The position numbers and the translations under genes were made by a program. From contig NZ_BEWC01000005.1 of NCBI RefSeq assembly GCF_003112575.1, forward strand, positions 62,001 to 126,000: DNA of 64,000 bases, in the 5' to 3' direction. The stretch is from Streptomyces ardesiacus (GTDB lineage: Bacteria > Actinomycetota > Actinomycetes > Streptomycetales > Streptomycetaceae). Position 1 is the first letter of the stretch, and every line of letters starts with the position of its first letter. Below the pieces are notes generated by a model. The model was not told where the DNA came from, did no database searches, and saw only the letters and a program-made list of their open reading frames with translations. Positions 27,279 to 34,863 of the stretch are shown piece by piece.

Positions 27279-27529
27279 GCCCCGCCCTCCTTGCCGTACC
27301 GGCGCTCGAAGCGCTCCACGCGCCCGGCGGTGTCCAGGACGCGGGCGGTGCCGGTGTAGAAGGGGTGGCTGACGTGGGAGACCTCGACGTCGACGACCGG
27401 GTAGGTGCGGCCGTCCTCCCACTCGACCGTGCGCTCACTGGTCATGGTCGAGCGGGTGAGGAAGGCGTAGTCCGCGGCGCGGTCGCGGAAGACGACCGGG
27501 CGGTAGTCGGGGTGGATTCCCTTGCGCAC
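27275..27529 (-). CDS. rpmE2: Ribosomal protein L31 type B (zinc-free)
   Basis: 84 residues, MRKGIHPDYRPVVFRD at the start and SHPFYTG and RVERFERRYGK later. It lacks the CxxC pairs of the zinc-binding type A L31, so it is the C-minus paralogue that replaces it when zinc is scarce and frees ribosomal zinc. Starts at GTG 27529, 6 bp after rpmG; overlaps the CobW-like gene by GTGA. Confidence 0.95.
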   Translation of the reverse strand: MRKGIHPDYRPVVFRDRAADYAFLTRSTMTSERTVEWEDGRTYPVVDVEVSHVSHPFYTGTARVLDTAGRVERFERRYGKEGGA

Positions 27530-27535
27530 GGCGTC

Positions 27536-27700
27536 TCAGCGCTCCTCTCGGAAGTCGACGTGCCGGCCGGCCTTCGGGTCGTACTTGCGCAGGACCAGAC
27601 GGTCCGGGTCGTTGCGGCGGTTCTTGCGGGTGACGTAGGTGAAGCCGGTCCCGGCCGTGGACCTGAGCCTGACGACCGGTCGGAGTTCGTTGCGTGCCAT
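27536..27700 (-). CDS. rpmG: Ribosomal protein L33 (zinc-free paralogue)
   Basis: 54 residues, MARNELRPVVRLRST... with FTYVTRKNRRNDPDRL and KYDPKAGRHVDFRE. No cysteines are present, so it is the C-minus form. The ATG at 27700 gives the exact family length; the frame extends upstream to 27730 through the Zur-type box and that extension is rejected. First gene of the leftward operon rpmG-rpmE2-cobW-like. Confidence 0.95.
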   Translation of the reverse strand: MARNELRPVVRLRSTAGTGFTYVTRKNRRNDPDRLVLRKYDPKAGRHVDFREER

Positions 27701-27714
27701 GCCTGCTATCTTAC

Positions 27715-27729
27715 TGAAAATGAATTCCA
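27715..27729. promoter_or_regulatory. Candidate Zur box between rpmG and rpmB
   Basis: TGAAAATGAATTCCA is a 7-1-7 imperfect inverted repeat with 13 of 15 positions matching the Streptomyces Zur consensus as I recall it (TGaaAAtGatTttCA). It lies in the short AT-rich gap between the divergent rpmG and rpmB genes, so one bound repressor could control both directions. Confidence 0.72.
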
Positions 27730-27772
27730 TTAACAGCTAGGGCCTCCGGGCCCGGAAGAGAGGTACGTCACC

Positions 27773-28009
27773 GTGTCCGCCCACTGCATGCTGACCGGGG
27801 CCCGGCCCGGTTTCGGCAACCGCGTCTCCCACTCCCACCGGCGCACCTCGCGCCGCTTCGACCCCAACATCCAGACGAAGCGCTACTGGCTGCCCGGCGA
27901 GCGCCGGCACGTGCGGCTGCGGCTGAGCACCAAGGGCATCAGGACGCTCGACGCGATCGGCGTCGAGGCGGCGGTGGCGCGCATCCGTGCCCGGGGAGTG
28001 AGGATCTGA
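27773..28009 (+). CDS. rpmB: Ribosomal protein L28 (zinc-free paralogue)
   Basis: 78 residues. MSAHCMLTGARPGFGNRVSH and HRRTSRRFDPNIQ are L28 hallmarks, and TKGIRTLDAIGV is the C-terminal end. Only one cysteine remains, so zinc cannot be held. The GTG at 27773 is preceded by AGAGAGGTACG. The stop TGA overlaps the rpsN ATG by one base, so the two are co-translated. It faces the Zur-type box. Confidence 0.95.
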   Translation: MSAHCMLTGARPGFGNRVSHSHRRTSRRFDPNIQTKRYWLPGERRHVRLRLSTKGIRTLDAIGVEAAVARIRARGVRI

Positions 28010-28314
28010 TGGCGAAGAAGAGCAAGATCGCGAAGAACGAGCAGCGGCGGGCGACCGTCGCGCGCCACGCCGCGCGGCGGGCCGAGCTGAAGGAGATCGT
28101 CCGCCGCCCCTCGTCGACGGAGGCCGAACGGCTCGCCGCCCAGCGGGAACTGCGCAGGCAGCCACGCGACGCGAGTCCCACCCGGGTGCGCAACCGCGAC
28201 CAGATCGACGGGCGCCCGCGCGGGTACTTCAGGGACTTCGGGCTCTCCCGGGTGAACCTGCGTGAGCAGGCGCACGCCGGACATCTGCCCGGGGTGCGCA
28301 AGTCGTCCTGGTAG
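28009..28314 (+). CDS. rpsN: Ribosomal protein S14 (zinc-free paralogue)
   Basis: 101 residues, the long S14 form. MAKKSKIAKNEQRRATVARHAARRAEL and the C-terminal RPRGYFRDFGLSRVNLRE block are diagnostic. There is no CxxC pair. It completes a set of four zinc-free ribosomal proteins (L31, L33, L28, S14) around one control site. Confidence 0.95.
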   Translation: MAKKSKIAKNEQRRATVARHAARRAELKEIVRRPSSTEAERLAAQRELRRQPRDASPTRVRNRDQIDGRPRGYFRDFGLSRVNLREQAHAGHLPGVRKSSW

Positions 28315-28368
28315 CTTGCCGCTTGTTCGGGGCCGAACCGGCCGTCCGGCTACAGCTTGGAGCTTCCG

Positions 28369-28950
28369 GTGACCTGGGTGACTGCGGAGAGAACGGCGAG
28401 CGCGGCGCGCGCGTCCGGTGCCGGTGTCCCGCCCCGGCGGGCCCGCGGCCGACGGCGACGGTACACGCGGGGCGCCGCACTGGCCCTGGGGCTGGCGGTG
28501 GCACTGACCGCGTGCTCGGACGGCGGCGACTCCGGCGACGGCCCGGACGGCGGCGCCACGTCCTCGGCGGCGCCCGGCGCGTCCGCGGGCACGGGCCCGG
28601 ACGGCGACGCGGGCGGGTCACCGTCCGCGGGGGCCGCCGGCGATCTGGAGGGGAGCTGGCTGGCGACCAAGGACGGCCAGGCCGTCGCGCTGATGGTCAA
28701 CGGCGGCAAGGCGGCCCTCTTCGCCACCGGCGGGACCGTGTGCAGCGGCACGACGGCCGAGGCCTCCGGTGCCCGGACCATCCGCCTCACCTGCACCGGC
28801 AGCGACGAGCGCACGGCCGGGAAGGTCGAGGAGGCCGGCCCGACCTCGCTCACGGTGGTCTGGGAGGGCGGCCTCGGCGAGGAGACGTACCAGAGGTCCG
28901 AGGGCGGTTCCCTGCCGCCGGGCCTGCCGACGGCCGGCCTCGGTTCCTGA
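28369..28950 (+). CDS. Lipoprotein of unknown function
   Basis: 193 residues. A basic N-terminus (RRARGRRRRY) and a hydrophobic h-region (ALALGLAVALTAC) end in a lipobox with Cys near residue 49. A Gly/Asp/Ser/Pro-rich linker of about 45 residues follows, then a ~90-residue beta-type domain (GSWLATKDGQAVALMV ... CSGT ... IRLTCTG ... LTVVWEGG). Two cysteines in the domain could form a disulfide. Probably membrane-anchored outside the cell. The GTG at 28369 follows GGAG at 6 bases. I do not recognise a family. Confidence 0.85.
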   Translation: MTWVTAERTASAARASGAGVPPRRARGRRRRYTRGAALALGLAVALTACSDGGDSGDGPDGGATSSAAPGASAGTGPDGDAGGSPSAGAAGDLEGSWLATKDGQAVALMVNGGKAALFATGGTVCSGTTAEASGARTIRLTCTGSDERTAGKVEEAGPTSLTVVWEGGLGEETYQRSEGGSLPPGLPTAGLGS

Positions 28951-28966
28951 GCGGACGACGGGGGCG

Positions 28967-30118
28967 CTACTCCAACGGGCGGCGGCGGCCGACCCGGGCC
29001 GCGTCCGCCGCGCGGGTGCCCTCCGTCCAGCCGGCCGCGTCGGCGGCGCCGCGCAGCCGGGTCGTGGTCGTCTGCGGGAACATGTGCTCCGCGCGGTCGG
29101 CGACCGCGGCCTCGCGGGAGGCGAGTACGGGCAGCAGGTCCGCCTCCGCCGCCGCGCCGGCGGCCGCGGACGCGGACGCGGACGCGGCGGTGGCCGCCTC
29201 GGCCGCGGCCCGCAGCCGGGTCCCCGCGCGGTGGGCGTAGGCGGCGAGGAACGACTGCCGGAAGGTCTTGGTGCGCTTGCGCCCCCCGGCCCACTGGCCG
29301 GCCTCCGCCTTCGTCATCGCGGTCTCCGCCTGCACCAGCAGGGAGGTGTAGAGGAGTTCGACCGCCTCCAGGTCGGCCTCGAAACCGATGACCGTGGTGA
29401 AGCCGAGGGGCTCGTTCCACACCGCCCTGCAGTGGTTGGCGTCGGCCACCGCGTCCAGCAGCACCGCCTTGGCCTGCTCGTAGGGCGTCTCCACCCCGAT
29501 CCGGCAGGCCCCCGGCGCGTCGGGAGCGGGGGCGCCGGCCGCCAGCAACGCCTCGTCGACGCTGTGCCGGGCCATCAGCTCCTGCGCCTTGGCACTCAGC
29601 GCCTCCGCCTCCTCGGGGTATCCCGTCGCCTCCGCCTTGGCGAGCAGCGCGCGGATGCGGGCGAGGGCACGGGACTCCGGCCGGGCCGCGCGACGCGGGG
29701 CACCCGGCTGCTCCAGCGGCTCCAGCACGGGCAGTCGCAGCAGCAGGCGGTACAGCTCCAGTACGGCCGTGGCGTGCGAGAAACGGTCGGTGCGGGGCGG
29801 CGCCTGGTGCGGTACGGCGTCGAGCTGGGCGGCCCAGCGCGGTCCGCGCGGGCCGTCTTGCGGCGCCCGGGAGCGGATCAGCGCGGCCACCAGCCGTACG
29901 TGCACGTCGTCCAGTTCGCGCCGCACGATCCGCACCAGGTCGGCGGGCTGCCAGCCGCGCCGCCAGGCCGTGGCCACGAACTCCTCGCCGCGCGCGAGGA
30001 GGTCCGCGTCCGCCGCGGGGTCGGCCGCGAGCAGCGAGGCGGCCGTGTCGAGGGCGTCGTCGGAGGTGTCGTACAGGGCGGCCTCGAAGGCGCGGTCGAC
30101 GGTGCGGGGCGTACTCAC
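28967..30118 (-). CDS. DUF2786 domain protein
   Basis: 383 residues. The DUF2786 motif is ALARIRALLAKAEATGYPEEAEALSAKAQELMARHSVDEAL near residues 165-205 (given here as a region: LLAKAEATGYPEEAEALS core). A C-terminal domain with FRQSFLAAYAHRAGTRLR and an Ala-rich helix (~315-340) follows. Members occur in phages and bacteria, and a nucleic-acid role is suspected but unproven. The N-terminal half resembles no domain I know. Start at GTG 30118 (MSTPRTVDRAF). It is divergent from the HTH/Clp-N regulator, 87 bp away, so the twin operators may control both. Confidence 0.85.
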   Translation of the reverse strand: MSTPRTVDRAFEAALYDTSDDALDTAASLLAADPAADADLLARGEEFVATAWRRGWQPADLVRIVRRELDDVHVRLVAALIRSRAPQDGPRGPRWAAQLDAVPHQAPPRTDRFSHATAVLELYRLLLRLPVLEPLEQPGAPRRAARPESRALARIRALLAKAEATGYPEEAEALSAKAQELMARHSVDEALLAAGAPAPDAPGACRIGVETPYEQAKAVLLDAVADANHCRAVWNEPLGFTTVIGFEADLEAVELLYTSLLVQAETAMTKAEAGQWAGGRKRTKTFRQSFLAAYAHRAGTRLRAAAEAATAASASASAAAGAAAEADLLPVLASREAAVADRAEHMFPQTTTTRLRGAADAAGWTEGTRAADAARVGRRRPLE

Positions 30119-30156
30119 CCGGCGATGGTGCCACGACCCACACACCGGAAGACGAC

Positions 30157-30204
30157 TGTCAACCTTCGGTTGACAGCACCAGGGGTGCAACCTACGGTTG
30201 ACAC
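30157..30204 (+). promoter_or_regulatory. Twin palindromic operators over the HTH/Clp-N promoter
   Basis: Site 1 TGTCAACC-TTC-GGTTGACA (30157-30175) is a perfect inverted repeat. Site 2 TGCAACC-TAC-GGTTGACA (30186-30203) differs in its left arm. Centres are 28 bp apart. A promoter fits precisely: -35 TTGACA (30170-30175) inside site 1, a 17-bp spacer, -10 TACGGT (30193-30198) inside site 2, and a start seven bases on at the A of the ATG (30205). The message would be leaderless and autorepressed. Confidence 0.85.
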
Positions 30205-31014
30205 ATGACGACCGACCCGAGCATCACGTCATCCGTACGCCTCGACGAACTCATCACCGCGATCAAGAAGGTGCACCAGGAGCCCCTGGCGCAGCTCCAG
30301 GACGCCGTCATCGCCGGCGAGCACCTCGGCGAGGTGGCCGACCACCTCATCGGCCACTTCGTGGACCAGGCCCGGCGTTCGGGCGCGTCCTGGACGGACA
30401 TCGGCAAGAGCATGGGCGTCACCCGGCAGGCGGCGCAGAAGCGCTTCGTGCCCAAGGAGTCCGCCGACCTGGACGCGAGCCAGGGCTTCAGCCGCTACAC
30501 GCCCCGCGCGCGCGAGGCCGTGCTGGCCGCCCACCACGCGGCCAGGACCGCCGGCAACGCCGAGGGTCTGCCCGAGCACCTCGTGCTCGGTCTGCTCACG
30601 CAGCACGAGAGCCTGTCCGCCAAGGCGATCGCCGCCCAGGGCGTCACCCTCGACGCGGTCCGCGAGGCGGCGCTCGCCGCCCTCCCGCCCGCCGTCTCCG
30701 AGGTCCCCGAGCTGGTGCCCTACGGCCCCGCCGCCAAGAAGGTCCTCGAACTCACCTTCCGCGAGGCCCTGCGCCTGGGCCACAACTACATCGGCACCGA
30801 GCACATCCTGCTCGCCCTGCTGGAGCACGAGCACGGCGAGGGCGTGCTCAGCGGGCTCGGCCTCGGCAAGGAGGCCGTCGAGCGCTACGTCACCGAGGCG
30901 CTGGCGCAGTTCATCGGGGTGACCGAGAACAACGCGGAAGCCGCAGAGGGCACAGAGGGCACGGAGGCCGCAACGGGCAAGGGCAAGGGCAAGGAGGGCG
31001 GCGCGGAAGCCTGA
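30205..31014 (+). CDS. HTH regulator with Clp N-terminal repeat domain
   Basis: 269 residues. The helix-turn-helix is SWTDIGKSMGVTRQAAQKRF at residues ~61-80. A Clp-N double repeat follows (YTPRAREAVLAAHHAARTAG with LPEHLVLGLLTQHES, then LELTFREALRLGHNYIGTEHILLALL). The Clp-N fold in ClpA/C recruits adaptors and unfolded substrates; here it is joined to a DNA-binding domain without any AAA module, suggesting control by a proteolysis-related signal. The C-terminal tail is Glu/Gly/Lys low complexity. No Shine-Dalgarno sequence; leaderless start at ATG 30205. Confidence 0.92.
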   Translation: MTTDPSITSSVRLDELITAIKKVHQEPLAQLQDAVIAGEHLGEVADHLIGHFVDQARRSGASWTDIGKSMGVTRQAAQKRFVPKESADLDASQGFSRYTPRAREAVLAAHHAARTAGNAEGLPEHLVLGLLTQHESLSAKAIAAQGVTLDAVREAALAALPPAVSEVPELVPYGPAAKKVLELTFREALRLGHNYIGTEHILLALLEHEHGEGVLSGLGLGKEAVERYVTEALAQFIGVTENNAEAAEGTEGTEAATGKGKGKEGGAEA

Positions 31015-31063
31015 GCCCCGGCGGCCCCGGGCCGTTGTCAGACCCGGGTGCGACACTCGCGGC

Positions 31064-32755
31064 ATGACCGGCAGGTGGGCGCTCGCCGTGGCCGAGGGCG
31101 GTGGCGTGGACGTCGCGCCCCTCGGCCCCGACGGGCTGCCCGCCGGACCGGTGCGCCGGGAGCCCGGCCCCGCCGAGGCCGTACGGGCCAGGCCGGAGGT
31201 CACGCGCTGGGTGTGGCGGTCCACCGCCGAGATCGCACCGCACCTGCTCGACGCGGGGGTGCGGGTGGAGCGGTGCTACGACGTGGAGGCCGCCGAGACC
31301 CTCCTGCTCGGCCACGAGGGGCGGTACGGCGAGCCGCACGCGGCCGCGGCCGCCCTGGCCCGGCTGCGCGGCGGGCCCGTGCCGCCCGACCCGCCGCAGC
31401 GTTCCGCCGAGCCGGGCGCGCAGTCCTCGCTGTTCGAGCCCGAGTCCGTCCACCTCCCGCTCGCCGACCTGCTCGCCGTCTACGCCGAGCAGCAGCGCCG
31501 GCACGAGCGCTGCGAGCACCCGGAGCGGATGCGGCTGCTGACGGCCGCGGAGTCCGCGGGGATGCTGGTGGCCGCCGAGATGAACCACGCGGGACTGCCC
31601 TGGCGGGCCGACGTGCACCGCGAGGTGCTGCACGGCCTGCTGGGCGAGCGGTACGCGGGCGGGGGCGAGCCGCGCCGCCTGGCCGAGCTGGCCGGGGAGG
31701 TGTCGGCGGCGTTCGGCCGACGGGTGCGGCCCGACCTGCCCGCGGACGTGGTCAAGGCGTTCGCGCAGGCGGGCGTGAAGGTCGGCTCCACCCGCCGCTG
31801 GGAGCTGGAGTCGGTGGACCACCCGGCGGTGGAACCGCTGCTCGCGTACAAGAAGCTGTACCGCATCTGGGTCGCCCACGGCTGGTCCTGGCTCCAGGAC
31901 TGGGTGCGCGACGGGCGCTTCCGCCCCGAGTTCCTGGCCGGCGGCACCGTCACCGGACGCTGGGTGACCAACGGCGGGGGCGCGCTGCAGATCCCCAAGG
32001 TGATCCGGCGGGCCGCGGTCGCCGACCCGGGCTGGCGGCTGGTCGTCGCCGACGCCGACCAGATGGAGCCGCGCGTGCTGGCGGCGATCTCCCGCGACCC
32101 CGGCCTGATGGAGGTGGCCGGCCGGGAGACCGACCTCTACCAGTCCGTCTCCGACCGCGCCTTCTCCGGCGACCGCGCCCACGCCAAGCTGGCCGTCCTC
32201 GGCGCGGTCTACGGCCAGACCTCCGGCGACGGCCTGAAGAACCTCGCCACGCTCAGACGCCGCTTCCCCAGGGCGGTGGCGTACGTCGACGACGCGGCCC
32301 GCGCGGGCGAGGAGGGCCGGCTGGTGCGCACCTGGCTGGGCCGCACCTGCCCGCCCGCGGCCGGCGCGGCCGACGGCACGGACGAGGCCGGCCTGCCGCA
32401 GGACGACCCCGCCGGCCCCGCGGCCCACCCGCAGGAGTGGGTGCCGGGCTACGCCTCCACCGACGCCCGCGCCCGGGGCCGCTTCGCCCGCAACTTCGTC
32501 GTCCAGGGCAGCGCGGCCGACTGGGCCCTGCTGCTGCTCGCCGCGCTGCGCCGGGCCTGCGCGGACATGGCGGCCGAGCTGGTCTTCTTCCAGCACGACG
32601 AGGTGATCGTGCACTGTCCCGAGGAGGAGGCCGACGCCGTCGTCGCGGCGATCCGGGAGGCGGCGGAGCTGGCGGGACGGCTGACCTTCGGGCCGACGCC
32701 AGTGCGGTTTCCGTTCACCACGGCGGTGGTCGAGTGCTATGCGGACGCGAAGTGA
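31064..32755 (+). CDS. Family A DNA polymerase (PolA-like, no visible 3'-5' exonuclease motifs)
   Basis: 563 residues. Motif A is DADQMEPR at residues 330-337 (Asp330 binds metal), motif B is HAKLAVLGAVYG from 373 to 385 (Lys375 and Tyr384 equivalents), and motif C is QHDEVIVHC with His511-Asp512-Glu513. The N-terminal ~180 residues would be the exonuclease region, but no DxE or YxxxD pair is obvious, so proofreading is doubtful. There is no 5' nuclease domain. It is a second, short polymerase beside the usual polA, probably for repair. It lies 50 bp after the HTH/Clp-N gene and just before the tRNA-Thr gene, which is convergent. Confidence 0.9.
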   Translation: MTGRWALAVAEGGGVDVAPLGPDGLPAGPVRREPGPAEAVRARPEVTRWVWRSTAEIAPHLLDAGVRVERCYDVEAAETLLLGHEGRYGEPHAAAAALARLRGGPVPPDPPQRSAEPGAQSSLFEPESVHLPLADLLAVYAEQQRRHERCEHPERMRLLTAAESAGMLVAAEMNHAGLPWRADVHREVLHGLLGERYAGGGEPRRLAELAGEVSAAFGRRVRPDLPADVVKAFAQAGVKVGSTRRWELESVDHPAVEPLLAYKKLYRIWVAHGWSWLQDWVRDGRFRPEFLAGGTVTGRWVTNGGGALQIPKVIRRAAVADPGWRLVVADADQMEPRVLAAISRDPGLMEVAGRETDLYQSVSDRAFSGDRAHAKLAVLGAVYGQTSGDGLKNLATLRRRFPRAVAYVDDAARAGEEGRLVRTWLGRTCPPAAGAADGTDEAGLPQDDPAGPAAHPQEWVPGYASTDARARGRFARNFVVQGSAADWALLLLAALRRACADMAAELVFFQHDEVIVHCPEEEADAVVAAIREAAELAGRLTFGPTPVRFPFTTAVVECYADAK

Positions 32756-32895
32756 AAGGCGGCGGTGCGAGGCCGGGCCCCACCAGGCCGATCGCGCCCG
32801 CGACCGCCGGGGAAGGGCCCGGGGCCGGCGTTCTCCTCCGGGGTTCGGTCCAAACGCAGAACAGCGGCTCCCCGAAGGAAACCGCTGGTCACAAG

Positions 32896-32972
32896 TGGAG
32901 CCGCCTTCGGGATTCGAACCCGAGACCTACGCATTACGAGTGCGTTGCTCTGGCCATCTGAGCTAAGGCGGC
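32896..32972 (-). tRNA. tRNA-Thr (anticodon CGT)
   Basis: The acceptor stem GCCGCCT pairs with AGGCGGC. The D-arm TAGCTCAG, the anticodon loop CTCGTAA (anticodon CGT at 32936-32938) and the T-arm GGGTTCGAATCCC are all canonical. The discriminator is T, and CCA is encoded (32896-32898). It reads ACG codons. Confidence 0.97.
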
Positions 32973-33087
32973 GCGCTGTGCACCCATGGTGCGATCAGCA
33001 ACGACGGTTAGTCTACACAGTTTCCCGGGGTGCTCCGAACCCGCCCCGGAGGCGTGGGTTCCGGGGCGGGGCGCGGGCCGGTGGGGG

Positions 33088-34707
33088 CTACGAGCAGCGC
33101 TTGCCGTCCTCGGGGGCGGTGCCGGTCAGCAGGTACGTGTTGATCGCCGAGTCGATGCACGCGCTGCCGCGGCCGTAGGCGGTGTGGCCGTCGCCCTCGT
33201 AGGTGAGGAGGCGGCCGGAGGAGAGCTGGCCGGCCAGGGCCTGCGCCCAGCGGTAGGGGGTGGCCGGGTCGCGGGTGGTGCCGACCACGACGATCGGGGT
33301 GGCACCGGCCGCCTCGATGCGGTGCGGCTCCCCCGTGGGCTTGACCGGCCAGTACGCGCAGTTCAGCGAGGCCCAGGCGAGGCCCTCGCCGAAGACCGGG
33401 GACGCCTTCTCGAAGTCGGGGAGGGCGTCGCGCACCTCGTCCGGGGAGGAGAAGGCGGCGGGGAGGTCGAGGCAGTTCACGGCGGCGTTGGCGTACATCA
33501 GGTTGCTGTAGCCGCCGTCGGCCCCGCGCTCGTAGTAGCTGTCGGACAGGATCAGCAGACCTGCGCCGTCCTTCTCCTTCATCGCCGAGGTCAGCGACTC
33601 GCGCAGTTGCTGCCAGGCACCCTCGTCGTACATCGCCGCGATCACGCCGGTGGTGGCGAGGGACTCGGTGAGCCGGCGGCCGTCGGCGTCTCCCGCGGGG
33701 ATCGGCTTCGCGTCCAGGTCGTCGAAGAAGGACGTGAGGTTCTTGCCGACCTGTTCCGGGCTGGTGCCCTTGCCGCCGAGGGGGCAGTCCGACCGCTTCA
33801 CGCAGTCCTTCGCGAAGGACTGGAACGCCGTCTCGAAGCCCGCCGTCTGCTCCAGGTTCATGCGGCGCGCGGGCAGGGAGGGGTCCATCGCGCCGTCCAG
33901 GACCAGGCGGCCCGTCCGGTCCGGGAACAGACCGGCGTAGGTCGCGCCCAGGAACGTGCCGTACGACGCCCCCACGTAGTTCAGCTTCTCGTCGCCCAGC
34001 ACCGCGCGCAGGACGTCCATGTCGCGCGCCGCCTCGACCGTGGAGACGTGGCGCAGCAGCTTCGGCGCGTCGGCCCCGCAGCCCTCGGCGAACTTCTTGT
34101 AGGCGTCGACCAGCGCGTCCGTCTCGCCCGCGTCGTCGGGCGTGGTGTCGGTCTGCGTGAAGGTGTCCATCTCGCGTCCGTCGAGGCACTCGACGGGCTC
34201 GCTGCGGGCCACGCCCCGGGGGTCGACGGCCACCATGTCGTACTGGGCGCGGACCTTGGCCGGGTAGCCGACGCCCGCGTACTGCTGGAGGTAGCCGATC
34301 GCCGAGCCGCCCGGGCCGCCCGGGTTGACCAGCAGCGAGCCGAGCCGCTTGCCGGGCCCCGTGGCCTTCTTGCGGGCCACCGCCAGCCGGACGTCGCCCT
34401 CGGTGGGCTTGGCGTAGTCGAGCGGTGCCTTCATGGTGGCGCACTGGAAGCCGGGGACGCCGCAGTCGCGCCAGGCGAGCTTCTGCTCGTAGTACGGAGC
34501 CAGCGCGGAGGGCGTGGCCTGCGGCAGCGCGGCCAGCGTCGCCGTCGCCGCCTCGGTGGAGCCGGCCGACTCGGCCGCGGGGGACCCGGCGGACGTCGAC
34601 GCGCCCTGGGCCGAGCAGGCAGTGGCGAGCAGTGCGGCGGCGAACAGCCCGGCTCGGAAACGGGTGCTGCCGGTGCGGATCCTGCGGTGAGTGCGCCTTG
34701 TGTGCAT
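33088..34707 (-). CDS. Secreted tripeptidyl aminopeptidase / alpha/beta hydrolase lipoprotein (SlpD/Tap type)
   Basis: 539 residues. The basic start MHTRRTHRRIRTG and an h-region lead to a lipobox LLATAC, so it is exported and lipid-anchored. NPGGPGGSA is the oxyanion region, the nucleophile elbow is GASYGTF near residue 247, and the C-terminal half has DPATPYRWAQAL and a GDGHTAYG catalytic histidine. Streptomyces Tap and SlpD/E remove tripeptides from extracellular proteins. The ATG at 34707 has no clear Shine-Dalgarno sequence. An in-frame extension to 34794 is rejected because the signal peptide starts at 34707. Confidence 0.92.
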   Translation of the reverse strand: MHTRRTHRRIRTGSTRFRAGLFAAALLATACSAQGASTSAGSPAAESAGSTEAATATLAALPQATPSALAPYYEQKLAWRDCGVPGFQCATMKAPLDYAKPTEGDVRLAVARKKATGPGKRLGSLLVNPGGPGGSAIGYLQQYAGVGYPAKVRAQYDMVAVDPRGVARSEPVECLDGREMDTFTQTDTTPDDAGETDALVDAYKKFAEGCGADAPKLLRHVSTVEAARDMDVLRAVLGDEKLNYVGASYGTFLGATYAGLFPDRTGRLVLDGAMDPSLPARRMNLEQTAGFETAFQSFAKDCVKRSDCPLGGKGTSPEQVGKNLTSFFDDLDAKPIPAGDADGRRLTESLATTGVIAAMYDEGAWQQLRESLTSAMKEKDGAGLLILSDSYYERGADGGYSNLMYANAAVNCLDLPAAFSSPDEVRDALPDFEKASPVFGEGLAWASLNCAYWPVKPTGEPHRIEAAGATPIVVVGTTRDPATPYRWAQALAGQLSSGRLLTYEGDGHTAYGRGSACIDSAINTYLLTGTAPEDGKRCS

Positions 34708-34777
34708 CGGTCGAGCGTAACGCTCCGCGACGACGTCATCGCGGTGCGTGGTCCGCGTGCCTCGTACGGGGGACGGC

Positions 34778-34808
34778 GTCAACACCCGTGTCAACGGTCA
34801 CTGTCAAC
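34778..34808 (-). promoter_or_regulatory. Three phased TTGAC repeats upstream of the peptidase gene
   Basis: GTTGAC occurs three times on the minus strand, at 34808-34803, 34795-34790 and 34783-34778 (spacings 13 and 12). The outermost reads GGTTGACA, the half-site of the HTH/Clp-N operator at 30.2 kb. Distance to the peptidase ATG is about 70-100 bp. Confidence 0.45.
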
Positions 34809-34863
34809 CGCCGGGTGCCCACCGGTCGGAAACCGGTCGGGAACCCGTCGGGACGGGCAGGGC

